From the NCBI GenBank assembly GCA_964516325.1, contig CAZFAP010000009.1:1-50265 (forward strand): a stretch of 50,265 nt of DNA. The letters are read 5' to 3'. Shown one piece after another: positions 35,401-44,100 of the stretch. Origin of the DNA: CAZFAP01 sp964516325. GTDB taxonomy: Bacteria; Auribacterota; JABMQX01. Numbering within the stretch: the first letter of the stretch is position 1; the number at the start of each line of letters is the position of its first letter. Both the position numbers and the translations under genes were made by a program. The notes below the pieces were generated by a model. It saw nothing but the letters and a program-made list of their open reading frames with translations. It did not search any database and was not told the DNA's origin.

Positions 35401-37213
35401 CAGCAGTCTGCTGCCAATGATAGGACACAATCGGACCCCGGGCTGAAAATGAGTAGCTGGCGTCGAGAAGAGCAGTGCCCCATTCGGACGCGACCCGGTC
35501 CACTCCATAGACCATCAGTGGACCCCGCCCCTGATTACCGTAAACCTCGAGTTCGGCGATAGAGGTGAAGCGGGCAATCCCGCCCGGAGACCCGTAGATT
35601 CGGATGCGCCTCCCCCGTACAGGCTTAAAGGCTATGTCAAAGCGGGAATAAGGCTGTCTTCCGGAGCGAGAATCCGTGAAATCGTATGGCGGGGTTATCT
35701 GGACATTCGGGGCTTCCTTCCAGGTAACGCCGTCGTCGCTGAACTGGACCGTCAGGCTCGTCCACCATCCGCCGTCGTCGAAATGCTGCCCTTCGCAATA
35801 GACTATGTGGTCGAAGAAAAGAGGTTCAGACCAGGCGTATCCAAACCAGTCTTCGTCGAGGGTCCGGTAGTCGTCGAACGTGTCATAATTCTCTTCGAGG
35901 ATTCCGTTCATGATGGCGTTGAGGTTTCTCAGCCCGCCGCCTGTCGGGACAGGCACCAGGGCGATTGGCACGGTATCGGCGCGGCGAGCGAGATTTCGCA
36001 TTCCCGTAACGGCGAGTTCAGTTGACCGGGGGCCCTCGTATGGCGGAAAGGAGTTCCTGGCCGCCACAACGTAGAAATACGTCACGCCTTCTTCGAGGTA
36101 TTCATCCACCGCGACCGTGTCTTTGACAGAAGGTCGTATGGTCTGAAAGGCGGATGTTTCTCCGCCCGGCGCCTGCTCAGCCCTCTTTATGACGTAGCTA
36201 TCCGCGTCGAGCATCGGTTGCCAGCGGAGTGTCACAGACAGATTGCCCGGCTCCACCCTGAAGTCTCCCGGAGGAATTGCAGGGGCGTTACTCGCCTTGA
36301 CCGTGACGCGGGTAGTAGCGGAATCCTTACCCGTGGCGCCCGAGACGGTCACCCGAAACGTCAGAACCGCACCAACGTCCAGCCCAGGAGCAACAAATTG
36401 GGCGACCGCGTGATCGGGATTGACAAGAACGGCTTGCGGCTCGTCTCCAAGGATGACCTGCTCCCAGAAGAAGGCTGAGGCGTTCCAGCACTTTGTCCCG
36501 TCCAGAGCAACCGTGTCTCCTTCGTGGACGACTTGGTCAGGAGGGGCAATGGCAAGCGTGGACGCCTCAAGACCGGGAATGTGAAAATCGCCAAAAGTCG
36601 CCGTCGCATAGACGCCGCTGAGGTGGCTTGTAAGGCAGATGCCGACAAGGACGGGGTTGGACATCGAAAGCGTGTAAGTGTTCTGGGGCGGGTTTGTCCA
36701 GGAGGTGCCATCCTGGCTGTACCAACCGGTGAATTGGTTTCCCTCGCGGACGATTTTCAACCAAATCGGGTAAGTGAGCGGGTTAGAGGGTTCCGAAACT
36801 CCTGTCCAGGAAGCCTCGAAATCAGGGATGTCCCTCCACTGGAATGCGGCGCCATTGTCCCGCGTCGCCACGAGATAGACGTCCTTGGAGCCGGGGGACA
36901 AATCCTGGCGGACCATGATGCCAGCTTTGGACCACGAGTGCGGCCACCCGCCCGCCGGTTCGTCCACGCGGACAGAAACGGAGAAGTTGCCGGAAATCTC
37001 CACATAGAGGAATCGAAAATCATCCCCGGTGTCCCATATATCGTGCCCGTCGGCGGTTACGATGTAGGTGTCGGATTGAGGATCGTAGCTTGTACTGCCC
37101 GAAGCGGAATCCCGGCTGAAAATGTCAACGGACGTGAAAGGGTACTCCGAGCCGCGGGAAGAGGGAGCGACTACGAGCAAAGTTAAACACAAAGTGAGAG
37201 TCAGAAATCGCAA
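32483..37213 (-). CDS. Giant secreted multidomain protein (F5/8C, CBM6-like, Fn3, PKD/REJ-like)
   Basis: A 1576-residue exported protein. I prefer a TTG start at 37213: GAAGGG lies seven bases upstream and the chain then opens with a clean signal peptide (RFLTLTLCLTLLVVAPSSRG). A GTG at 37300 would add 29 residues and has no ribosome-binding site. Domains, approximate: concanavalin-like DUF1349-type (45-220), PKD/REJ-like (225-325), Fn3 (325-400), discoidin F5/8C (405-560), two PKD/REJ-like (565-750), CBM6-like (764-910, starting VIIEAENYSRIN), a COG1361-like stretch (920-1040), Fn3 (1045-1135), CBM6-like (1139-1300, starting REAEDYNYAGG), and a jelly-roll domain (1311 to about 1490). It ends in the YYTVQYTDDLLSG..W motif common in planctomycetal and verrucomicrobial surface proteins. 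No catalytic domain is visible. A carbohydrate- or surface-binding role is inferred. Confidence 0.8.
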   Translation of the reverse strand: MRFLTLTLCLTLLVVAPSSRGSEYPFTSVDIFSRDSASGSTSYDPQSDTYIVTADGHDIWDTGDDFRFLYVEISGNFSVSVRVDEPAGGWPHSWSKAGIMVRQDLSPGSKDVYLVATRDNGAAFQWRDIPDFEASWTGVSEPSNPLTYPIWLKIVREGNQFTGWYSQDGTSWTNPPQNTYTLSMSNPVLVGICLTSHLSGVYATATFGDFHIPGLEASTLAIAPPDQVVHEGDTVALDGTKCWNASAFFWEQVILGDEPQAVLVNPDHAVAQFVAPGLDVGAVLTFRVTVSGATGKDSATTRVTVKASNAPAIPPGDFRVEPGNLSVTLRWQPMLDADSYVIKRAEQAPGGETSAFQTIRPSVKDTVAVDEYLEEGVTYFYVVAARNSFPPYEGPRSTELAVTGMRNLARRADTVPIALVPVPTGGGLRNLNAIMNGILEENYDTFDDYRTLDEDWFGYAWSEPLFFDHIVYCEGQHFDDGGWWTSLTVQFSDDGVTWKEAPNVQITPPYDFTDSRSGRQPYSRFDIAFKPVRGRRIRIYGSPGGIARFTSIAELEVYGNQGRGPLMVYGVDRVASEWGTALLDASYSFSARGPIVSYHWQQTAGPPVTVKNLNSPMASFVAPGVDEDTLLTFAVTAADGTDTESDEVQVLIRNIATRADAGRDISALENTLVQLDGAASASTSGEMSVEWTQLYGPRVTLSDPHSLRPIFTAPLIWRFSENLVFQLRVDDGLARPDSVGTERVTVCVRNTLNGMPHVEKSGVVIIEAENYSRINRHDDDRGTWLVVEGQPTYVEVPDIVGIGGTRGWDRAAEISYDIKIHRAGAYYVKLRRFVPHGAGRDGGTSNSCLVGVNGSQIISEFDNGGTYNTWVWAPSRQPQALTFPAPGTYSLEIRCREDGYRIDRILLYESGVSQAPQDWSSEVGPAESTPEAQVVCSRELGSYYTPNKSHTVSLLIDVNTLTPPGSLAITEYFPANFNVLDSGGGDSSVPGRLTWLLSGKGVSNRTLAYRIGIPRGTSGPLPFTGYLSYGEVADQEILGQTTLHPLPSAPMSVFVEMLVGTTISWQPSNPDGVVAYHVYRSSDGKNWADISGPLVQSPFFDSTIQPGTTYVYKVLAENPAGALTALQSSPPTVPQVAPYMEIREAEDYNYAGGRFPGGPAAPAAIEASDKSNLDPGVDYFYQNQSETNSYRPQDPVDARPGEGSSGWFMGYSTPGDWWRYTFDVPVAGFVKLVYRGSTNSAGSASLDFLWDEKHVGRIEYNTPGGWRDWRYYSLEPFFTGAGKHVLRMQLSSGNADYDLIALGYDWLHLGRKVIFGDDFSSYSETAQVETAGGWTIVSGSSSRGAWQLWNTRGDALSSSPDEPGPDLPGISGNYVVSNGDFAPDASLDEELLSPQMDCSFFQDVTVQFSSNINIHQKDADGDLQTTDLDLSIYDPDSGLWSDWITVFTHDYSDGDQSSLMLVSVYVSSLADGKRIRLRWRFYNTRYDFWWAIDNVVVSGKPVEAKRVVSVDFAQGDTLSLSWERFGTGYYTVQYTDDLLSGSWTDVQGADWPLITTSWTGSVPGDTRSRFYRVVSE

Positions 37214-37631
37214 TGGAAAACCCTTCGATCTAATGCCCGCGTTTTCGGCAAACCCGCCCACTCCTGAAAAAAACCATGCCTCTGAACGCCGGAATACCAC
37301 TTCGACCTACTCAAGCCGTGCGGAGTTGGCTAAGGGCCCCTTTCGTCGCCTGTTCGCAACAACCGCGATAGCAAGGGAAAGCGACGATGAGAAGGGCGAT
37401 TGCCCCCGACAAACGCCGATGAGCTTTCTTTGGCGTAGCCTCCTGGTCGAAATTATAGCACAAAAAAGGACGAGCGAACAGGGGTCGGCGAATAGCTCCG
37501 GAGTTTTCGGTCTGCGGCCTGGAAAGGCTCTCGCACGTTGGGCGAAGCCCCGAGGGGGCAGTCGGGCTGGTTCGGACAGCCAACGACTGACGGCCGGGGT
37601 TTCTGGGCGGACTGCGGCGCTGGCAAGGACG
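37214..37631. other. Intergenic region upstream of the giant secreted protein
   Basis: 418 bases without a supported gene; open frames here are antisense or unsupported. The - strand promoter at 37452-37480 lies in it. This gives the giant protein's mRNA a leader of about 230 bases with the TTG start, or about 145 with the GTG. No riboswitch class is recognisable. Confidence 0.45.
37452..37480 (-). promoter_or_regulatory. Extended -10 promoter of the giant secreted protein
   Basis: On the - strand TGC-TATAAT occupies 37460-37452, followed by TTCGACCAGG. The stretch TATAATTTCGACCAGG differs from the operon promoter at 287-302 (TATAATTTCGTCCAGG) by one base. The -35 region (TGTTCG at 37480-37475 with a 17-base spacer) is weak, as expected for an extended -10. 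Confidence 0.5.
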
Positions 37632-38429
37632 TCATGCCGACGGTATCTCGCGGCCACAGTGAGGACACACGCGCACCGAGCGGCGAGACCGCTGGAGTTG
37701 TTCCACGAACCCGCCGCCGAGGATGGCTGTGGGCAAGGCGAACATCCCGATTCCCAGAACGGCCACCACACCGCCAAGGAGCTTGCCGAGTGAAGTGACC
37801 GGATAGGCGTCTCCGTAGCCGACCGTTGTGAGAGTGGTAACAGCCCACCACATGGCGGCGGGTATGCTGGAGAAGGCCCCGGGCTGTGCAGGATTTTCGA
37901 CATAATACATGAGCGAAGACGCCAGAATCAGCAGGGTCATGGCAAAGGAGAAGCTCACAAGAAGTTCTTCTTTCTTATCTTTGACGACCTTGCCGAGATT
38001 TCGAAGGGAGGACGAGTAGCGTGCCAACTTTACAACTCGGAAGAATCGGAACATCCTCAGAATCCTGATGATACGAAGGTCGAGACTGACGAAGGGAAGA
38101 TAGAACGGAAGCACGGCGAATAGGTCCACAATCGCCATCGGGGTTACGGCGAAGCGGAGTCGCCCGAGGACCGGCTTTGAAAAATCGGGGGACACCGTGG
38201 AGGACCAAACCCTGAGCAGATATTCAATAGTGAAAATCGCCACCGAAATGACCTCGAAGTCGTGGAAAACCGGGGCATACTTTTGATGGAGGGGTTGGAC
38301 GCTTTCGGCAATGATGGCGCATACATTGAGCAAGATCAGCGTCAGGATGGTCAGATTGAAAACTCTGCTCGCGGTGTCGCCGGGAGCGGAGAGGTGCACG
38401 ATCTCATGGATACGTTTCCTGGTAAGCAT
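37632..38429 (-). CDS. Voltage-gated potassium channel (ion transporter family)
   Basis: A 265-residue six-transmembrane channel subunit, expected to work as a tetramer in the inner membrane. S1 lies at about 23-42, S2 at about 58-73 and S3 at about 97-113. The voltage-sensing S4 helix has six basic residues at every third position (R119, R122, R125, R128, R131, K134). The pore helix leads into the K+ filter TVGYGD at 202-207, and S6 spans about 214-238. A short cytoplasmic tail ends in RVCPHCGREIPSA, a single CxxC knuckle (C255, C258). Such a half-knuckle could bind metal between subunits. A near-consensus promoter lies 80 bases upstream. Confidence 0.93.
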   Translation of the reverse strand: MLTRKRIHEIVHLSAPGDTASRVFNLTILTLILLNVCAIIAESVQPLHQKYAPVFHDFEVISVAIFTIEYLLRVWSSTVSPDFSKPVLGRLRFAVTPMAIVDLFAVLPFYLPFVSLDLRIIRILRMFRFFRVVKLARYSSSLRNLGKVVKDKKEELLVSFSFAMTLLILASSLMYYVENPAQPGAFSSIPAAMWWAVTTLTTVGYGDAYPVTSLGKLLGGVVAVLGIGMFALPTAILGGGFVEQLQRSRRSVRVCPHCGREIPSA

Positions 38430-38508
38430 AGGGGCCTCCTCGGACTGCGGACAGGCGGATTTTCCTTCTGGAACAGGTTCGTTAGCAAAAGAGAATGTTC
38501 AACATGCA

Positions 38509-38537
38509 CTTATAGAACCTCGTTCGCTCAGAGTCAA
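38509..38537 (-). promoter_or_regulatory. Sigma-70 promoter of the potassium channel gene
   Basis: On the - strand TTGACT (38537-38532), a 17-base spacer, and TATAAG (38514-38509). Transcription would start near 38502, about 73 bases before the ATG at 38429. Confidence 0.6.
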
Positions 38538-38640
38538 ATTTCTATTTTGGCGGGAGCCCCGATGTCGGACCATTGCGAGGGAGAGGGCTGCATAGGACGA
38601 CGTGAAACGCACCATCATCGCACGCTGCGGCGCAAAGAGA

Positions 38641-38666
38641 AGGGACAGGCGTAAGTGCCTGTCCCT
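38641..38666 (-). terminator. Hairpin directly downstream of the initiator tRNA
   Basis: AGGGACAGGC, a six-base loop, then GCCTGTCCCT: a perfect 10-bp stem that starts 14 bases beyond the tRNA 3' end. On the - strand it is followed by TCTCTTT, a partly T-rich tract. It fits an intrinsic terminator for the tRNA transcript. The same GGGACAGGC-type hairpin could also be a dispersed REP-like element. Confidence 0.5.
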
Positions 38667-38679
38667 GAATCCAAGGCAA

Positions 38680-38757
38680 TGGTAGCGGGGGTTGGATTTG
38701 AACCAACGACCTCCGGGTTATGAGCCCGACGAGCTATCCAGACTGCTCCACCCCGCG
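38680..38757 (-). tRNA. Initiator tRNA-fMet (anticodon CAT)
   Basis: A 78-base tRNA including an encoded CCA end (38682-38680). It folds fully: acceptor CGCGGGG with CCCCGCT, D-arm GAGC/GCTC, anticodon arm TCGGG-CTCATAA-CCCGG, T-arm GTTGG-TTCAAAT-CCAAC. Two hallmarks identify the initiator: the unpaired first acceptor position (C1 opposite U72) and three consecutive G-C pairs (GGG/CCC) next to the anticodon loop. It has its own promoter upstream and a hairpin downstream. Confidence 0.95.
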
Positions 38758-38768
38758 ATCATGCCTTA

Positions 38769-38798
38769 AGTAAAGCAAATGTCTCGGTCTGATGTCAA
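38769..38798 (-). promoter_or_regulatory. Promoter of the initiator tRNA
   Basis: On the - strand a perfect TTGACA (38798-38793), an 18-base spacer, and TTTACT (38774-38769). Transcription would begin about five bases before the tRNA 5' end at 38757, typical of tRNA genes. Confidence 0.6.
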
Positions 38799-38882
38799 GC
38801 GGTTTTCTGCATGCGCATCCGAGCTGCTCGGGGGGCAGGGTCAATCGGTAAGCCAGCCCGTAACCCTCACTTGCGCGAGGAG

Positions 38883-38914
38883 CTCACCGCAGAGAGCGCA
38901 GAGGGCGCAGAGAA
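38883..38914 (+). repeat. CGCAGAG-type dispersed repeat, 32-base copy
   Basis: Starts CTCACCGCAGAGAGCGCAGA and ends CGCAGAGAA. Its inverted relative at 45629-45660 matches 29 of 32 positions by my alignment. The two copies enclose the agmatinase / DHS-like / NHL / aminotransferase block. Confidence 0.6.
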
Positions 38915-39102
38915 TGCATCTTTCTGGCATCCCGCCTCCGGGGTCTCGGCGGACTCTGCGGTTCTATCCCCATCCGGGGAACCCCGGGATTGGCCGGGGA
39001 CTTCACCACCCATGACCGAGGGCTTATGCCCGTCCCGCCCCGCATTTCCAGACAGGGGGACACGGCGAGCGGTTCCTCGTCCCGGGGCCAGCGGACACTC
39101 TC

Positions 39103-40008
39103 TCAAATCGGGCGCCGGTTTTCGTCCAGCTTGTCCGCGAACAGAACGTAGCCGATGGTCTTATAGACGAGCTTGGCGGCGAGAAAGTCCGGAGCCGCCA
39201 TTCCGTGGATGGGGCTTAGCTCAACGAAGTCCGCGGCGACGATTCTCCTTTGCGCTGCGACGGATCGGATTATTCTGAGCACGTCAAACCAGCCCAAGCC
39301 CCCCGGCTCAGGCGTCCCCACGGACGGCATGTCCGACGGATCGAGCACGTCGAGGTCCACCGACAAATAAACGTGTGGGGAGAGAACTTGCAGGACTCGA
39401 TCCAGTGCGCTCTGGTCATCGAGAAATTCCGCTCTCGTGATAACGCGGACGTCTGTTTGGGAAAGGAAGTCGAGTTCTTCCTTTGACATGCTCCTTACGC
39501 CAACGAGAACGGGAGGAGCCAGCTCCAGGCATCTCCGCATCACGCACGCATGACTGAAACGGTTTCCTTCGTACTCGTCCCTCATGTCCGCGTGGGCATC
39601 GAGGCACAACACCATCAGGTCGTCGAAAACCTCCGCGGCGGACCGGATGCTCCCCAGGGAAACCGAGTGTTCGCCTCCGAGAAGGACCGGGAATTTACCC
39701 GCGTCGAGGATTTTTCTAACCGTTTCATGGACCCAATGCCCCATAGCGGCGAAGGACGAAGTCTCTTGCGGAGTTGGCCTGGGATAGGTATGGATTCCCG
39801 CCGAGGAGGGCTCGACTCCGAGTTCCAAGTCCAGAAGTTCCAGATTCCAGGATGCCTCTATGATAGCTTGCGGGGCATTTTCTGCGCCCTTGCGGTAGGT
39901 GAGGGATTGCCCGAAAGGAGCGGAGAAGACCACGACACGGGAGGCCCCCCAGGTCGCCTGCGATTCCGGGAGGTCGCCAAAGTTGGACTTTGAGGGACTA
40001 CTTGCCAA
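39103..40008 (-). CDS. speB: Agmatinase / ureohydrolase family protein
   Basis: A 301-residue ureohydrolase, most likely agmatinase (agmatine to putrescine and urea). The binuclear Mn2+ ligands are all visible: His114 in GGEHS, Asp137/His139/Asp141 in LDAHADMRD, and Asp218/Asp220 in SVDLDVLDPS. The GTPEPGG loop near 231-237 is the agmatinase-type substrate loop. The start is a TTG at 40008 inside the end of the upstream DHS-like gene (11-base overlap, TTGGCAAGTAG), so the two are translationally coupled. There is no later Met that would leave the fold intact. Context with a DHS-like enzyme supports polyamine metabolism. Guanidinobutyrase or formiminoglutamase activity cannot be excluded by motif reading alone. 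Confidence 0.88.
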   Translation of the reverse strand: MASSPSKSNFGDLPESQATWGASRVVVFSAPFGQSLTYRKGAENAPQAIIEASWNLELLDLELGVEPSSAGIHTYPRPTPQETSSFAAMGHWVHETVRKILDAGKFPVLLGGEHSVSLGSIRSAAEVFDDLMVLCLDAHADMRDEYEGNRFSHACVMRRCLELAPPVLVGVRSMSKEELDFLSQTDVRVITRAEFLDDQSALDRVLQVLSPHVYLSVDLDVLDPSDMPSVGTPEPGGLGWFDVLRIIRSVAAQRRIVAADFVELSPIHGMAAPDFLAAKLVYKTIGYVLFADKLDENRRPI

Positions 40009-41023
40009 TTTGGAGTTCTCTCCCTGAGATATCCATGTCGAGCGAGGGCTTGCGGCGGCGTTTTCTGGCCAGGTTCTGGGCGAGCGCAGTTACGAGGAGC
40101 GGCAGGGCGATGGTGGCATCAGAGTAAACGGTCACTTTGGATGCGTTGGCGGCGACTTTCCCCCAGGATTTGGCCTCGTCGAAGGTGCAGCCGCTAAGCC
40201 CGCCCCAGTGAGGAGGATCAACAACAATTTGCACGGCGTATTTGTGCCCCGGCACATCCACCCCCATGATGGAGGCAGTAACCTCCGTCTGCTGGACGAA
40301 GTTCTTTGGCGTGCCGCCGCCGACGTAAATCACGCCGGTCGTTGGAGCCGAAATGACGAGATTCGCGCTCTCGTACACGTCCTTTAACACGTCGAAGAGG
40401 AACGAACGGGTGTCGGGAAAAGCGGAGATGGCGATGGCAATCGAAGAATCGCCGACCGCGGGACAGTAAATCGGGACGCCCGCCTTTGCCGCGCTGGAGA
40501 CTATCCCCTCCTCCTTGCCATCTTTCAAAAGGCGTTCGCCGAGAAGATAGAAATACTCTCTCGTGGAATACGGGCGGGAAAAGGAGAGGGTTCGGGTGAA
40601 GGCATGGATGTATTTGTCCGTCTTTCGGAACTCCGTGTCCGAAGCGAAGACGTTGTGGATTCTGTCCACGCATTCCCGCTTTAGCTCAACGTCGTCCACC
40701 TCGGCTGTTCCAATGTAGTGGTGAAAACCGAGGCTTTCATGGACATCGTGAAAAAGATTGGCGCCGGTCGAAACGAGACAGTCAATGTATCGCTTCTGGA
40801 TGAGCAGAGCGATGAGTTTTCGCATTCCGGCGGGGACCATGGCGCCGGCCAGTCCGAGAAACACGAAGGCGCCCTCCGACAGCATCTCCTCCCAGACTTC
40901 GACAGCGAGCGCAAGGTTTCTCCCCTGGAATCCGGTTTTTCCCATCTTCTTCAGAAGAGAAGAGACGGTGTCAGAGATACCCGCCTCCAATGGAATCGTC
41001 GGTTTTGCAAGGAATCTGGACAA
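39998..41023 (-). CDS. Deoxyhypusine-synthase-like protein (possible homospermidine synthase)
   Basis: A 341-residue NAD-dependent enzyme of the deoxyhypusine synthase superfamily. The start is a TTG at 41023 with a perfect AGGAGG five bases upstream; the long open frame beyond it has no supported start. The active-site lysine that accepts the aminobutyl group is seen as K240 in YVGGGTPKNFVQQ, equivalent to GGGxxKHHI in eukaryotic DHS. GCTFDEAKSWGKV corresponds to the DEAxSWGK NAD/spermidine-site motif. Bacteria lack eIF5A, so the role must differ. Family members in bacteria have been linked to homospermidine or other polyamine synthesis, which suits the overlapping agmatinase gene. Established: the family and its chemistry. 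Inferred: the product here. Confidence 0.83.
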   Translation of the reverse strand: MSRFLAKPTIPLEAGISDTVSSLLKKMGKTGFQGRNLALAVEVWEEMLSEGAFVFLGLAGAMVPAGMRKLIALLIQKRYIDCLVSTGANLFHDVHESLGFHHYIGTAEVDDVELKRECVDRIHNVFASDTEFRKTDKYIHAFTRTLSFSRPYSTREYFYLLGERLLKDGKEEGIVSSAAKAGVPIYCPAVGDSSIAIAISAFPDTRSFLFDVLKDVYESANLVISAPTTGVIYVGGGTPKNFVQQTEVTASIMGVDVPGHKYAVQIVVDPPHWGGLSGCTFDEAKSWGKVAANASKVTVYSDATIALPLLVTALAQNLARKRRRKPSLDMDISGRELQIGK

Positions 41024-41112
41024 TTTCACCTCCTGAAAATGAAGTTGTAACGGAAAACCCTTCGAATGAAGCCGCCCGGCTTGGGGACCAAGCGGGCCAA
41101 CGCAGTCGGCGC

Positions 41113-44100
41113 CTAATCGGGCATCCCGACCTCCGCCTGCGGCTGAGCAAGCGTTCCGCGGAAGAGAGCCAACGGCTCGAATACCCGCAGCCACGATGGC
41201 GACTTTGCCGGGCGAATCTCGAAATCGAAACCTATTTCTTCGCCGCCGAAGAGGTTCAGCCCCACTGTTAGAGATTTGGGCAATGCAATCTCTGCCTGGA
41301 GGCTGTCCTGAATCAAGGTATAGGCGGAGACGACCTGGGAAAGGTCGGGCCATGCGCTGCCGACGGCGGCTTCGGTTTGCGCGGAGCAAAGCGCATTAGG
41401 TTCCTGGCGCATAGCAAAGGAGCCACCGCCCGTCGGCTCGAACACGAGCGTAAGGTTGTCGGAACCCCGCAAGAATCCGTCCGCCGCACCGTCGAGACGA
41501 ATTCTTATGGAGGGCGGCCCCAGCGAAAGGCCCTGACCCACGCCCGTCAGTGAGAAGCAAAGCTGCTTCGTATTCCAGGCGACTCGAAGCGTGCCGCTGA
41601 ACCGCGGATCCGCGATCCGGAGGGGGGAAGTCTTCTCCCATTCGCCCAGGCCGACTTTCCCATCAACGGCAATGTCAAGCCTTTGAATCGAATCGCGCAA
41701 CGCACACAAGGGGTTGCTATCCGCGGAGTCCTCGGTTGCGTCGCCATCGGTATCCGCGTGTGACGGAGACGGCCTGGCATGATTCTCAACGACCTTTGCG
41801 CCCTCGATGGAGAAGCCATCCGCCCACCGGGAGAAGAGGACTTCGTTCAGGTCGCTGACACCGTCGTTGTCGGTGTCCCTGGCGCGGGGACTTGTCCCGA
41901 ACCTTTTCTCATCGAGCGGACAATCTGGCTCGTCGTCGGGGACGCCGTCCTCGTCATTGTCAGCGGTCGTCTTGAGGGTTCCGTAGCGGTTTGACAACCA
42001 CCCCTGTCTCCCGAGCGCCCTTGCCAGATCGGCGACGGAATCCCAGAGAACCATGGAGCGGTCCGAATCGGGGCTTTCGACCAAACAGGAAAGAGAATCG
42101 CTTTTGCCCGAGTTCAAATGCATCACGGAAAGCTGTCTTTGATAGCCTTGAACGAAGCGCCAGGTGCTGTCGTCGGCGTAGCTGAAGAGGGAGAATCCTC
42201 CGCCCGTCTCCTCTACGCCGCATGTGATGGGGCTCGATTCTCGCATCACGAAACGGCGAGCCTGTGGGTCGTAAGCCCTGACGGCGGAGACGATGAAAAC
42301 ATTGCGAGAGGAGGGTGGACCCGAACCGGCGTATTTCCGAACGAGGCCATTCAGGGTTTGTAGGAAAGTATCCAGATTGCGCATCTCTCCCCCGCCGGTT
42401 TTGAGCGCGGGCAGGACTGGCGCCCGAAGCTTCTCGTTGACAACGACGAGCTTCGGCTTAAGGTTGCAGGTCATCCGCGAGTTTACCCAGAAAAAGAGGC
42501 GAGCCGCCTCCAGTTGCGACCGCACGTGTTTAATCTGCTCGCTGGTCAGGGGGCCAGGGTCCTTGACGTCGGCCGGGGGTGAGCCCGACGACGAGGTCTC
42601 CTCGACCAGGTTTGTGAAAAGCAGAACCGTCAGGGGAAAATCGAGGTAGTCAATTCTCTGAGGCGCCGATTCGGTGGCGAAAAAGCGGGTTCTGGAGAAG
42701 TTGGGGAGGCATTTGCCGCCGATACTGCAAAAGATGTCGGACGATAAACGGTAGCGGAAAGCGTATCGAGTCGAGGGAAGGAGCCCTGTGAGCTGAACCC
42801 TGTGGGCAAAGACTTCCGCGGGGTCGGTGGAACTCTGCTCAAGGGGGCCGACCTGCCCGATATGGGGCGGGACAGAGCCGTATTCCAGTTCCGTGGGAAC
42901 CCTGGCAGTCGAGTGATATTTGAGGATGGCGCGGGTTCGCTGGACCTCAACGCTGACGGGGGAGTTCAGGATATTGAAACTCTCGCGATTGATCCTCTGT
43001 ACGGAATCGGAGGCTGCATCAGCAATGTAGAGATGTCCGCCGGGGCCGAAGGCCACCCCAGAAGGGTTATCCAGCCACCCGAGCAGCGGGACGTGAAGCG
43101 AACAGGGGATGCTCCCGCCGAGCAGAGTGGTCAGGTCCTCGCCATCAACCGTCCGAAAGTAAAGGAATGCTGCGTCCTTCAAAGGAAAGTTGCTCCCGAT
43201 GTACGCGAGGTATCCTTGCCCGGGATCGTAGGCGATGTCCCGGATGAAGAAGTTGAAGACATCGTCTATCACGGGGCCGTAACCAACGAACCGACACGTC
43301 TCGGACCGCGGCGACACGGGGTCGTACTTCCATACAGAATAGGTCGGCAACGCCCTGTCGGCGACCACCAGGTAGCCATTTCCGAAGGAGCAACCGGCAA
43401 TGGGCGCCTTGAGAAATCCGCGAGGCTTGCTTTGTGGTTGGTTCATGTCGGGAAGCGGCCGGTCAGCGCCGCCGGACAATACCGCGAGCGGCTTCAACTC
43501 AGAAGAGAAAATGTGGATCTGGCCGTTGCCGGTGTCGAACACGATGATGTTGCCCCGCTCATCCACCGCGACGCCTTCCGGCGAGGAAAATCTGCCGGTT
43601 GCTCCTCCTCGGATGACCTGGACCGAGTAGCGACGCGGGTCAGCGAGGTCCGCGTAGATTTTCACCAGGTTATTTCCGGTATCCGTGGCGATGACGCGTC
43701 CCGCGGAATCCACGGCCACGTCACAGGGGCGGCTGAGTCTTCCCTCTTTTTCGCCCACGATTACGCAATAGGGCTCGAATGAGGAGGCGTAGGGGACCTC
43801 ATCCTCGAATTTGAGCCGTGGGCGCTCCCTCAGAAGGACGATGCTATTATTGCCGGGGCTGGCGATGTAAATGTTTCCGTCACCGCCAACAAAGACGCCA
43901 CGCGGTGCTGAGAGGCGAACCTCCGACTGTGCCCGAACTGTCTCGGCAAAGAGAGGGTTCAGGGCACCGCTGCCGATCAGCAAGAAGAAAAACGTACCCG
44001 CCATACCCGCGCGGAGAGCACGGGTGAAGCACCGGACTTCTTCTCCACGTTCTGTCCGACGGACCCGGAAGGTCTTCACCTTTCTAAATCCTTTGCCACC

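Larger units (their letters stand above)
38758..39102. other. Intergenic region between tRNA-fMet and the agmatinase gene
   Basis: 345 bases without a supported gene. It contains the tRNA promoter at its left end and the CGCAGAG-type repeat at 38883-38914. The rest is GC-rich and shows no clear signal. Confidence 0.4.

Noticed and set aside
37214..37300. 29-residue N-terminal extension of the giant secreted protein from a GTG
   Set aside because: No ribosome-binding site at the GTG; the TTG at 37213 has GAAGGG and yields a proper signal peptide.
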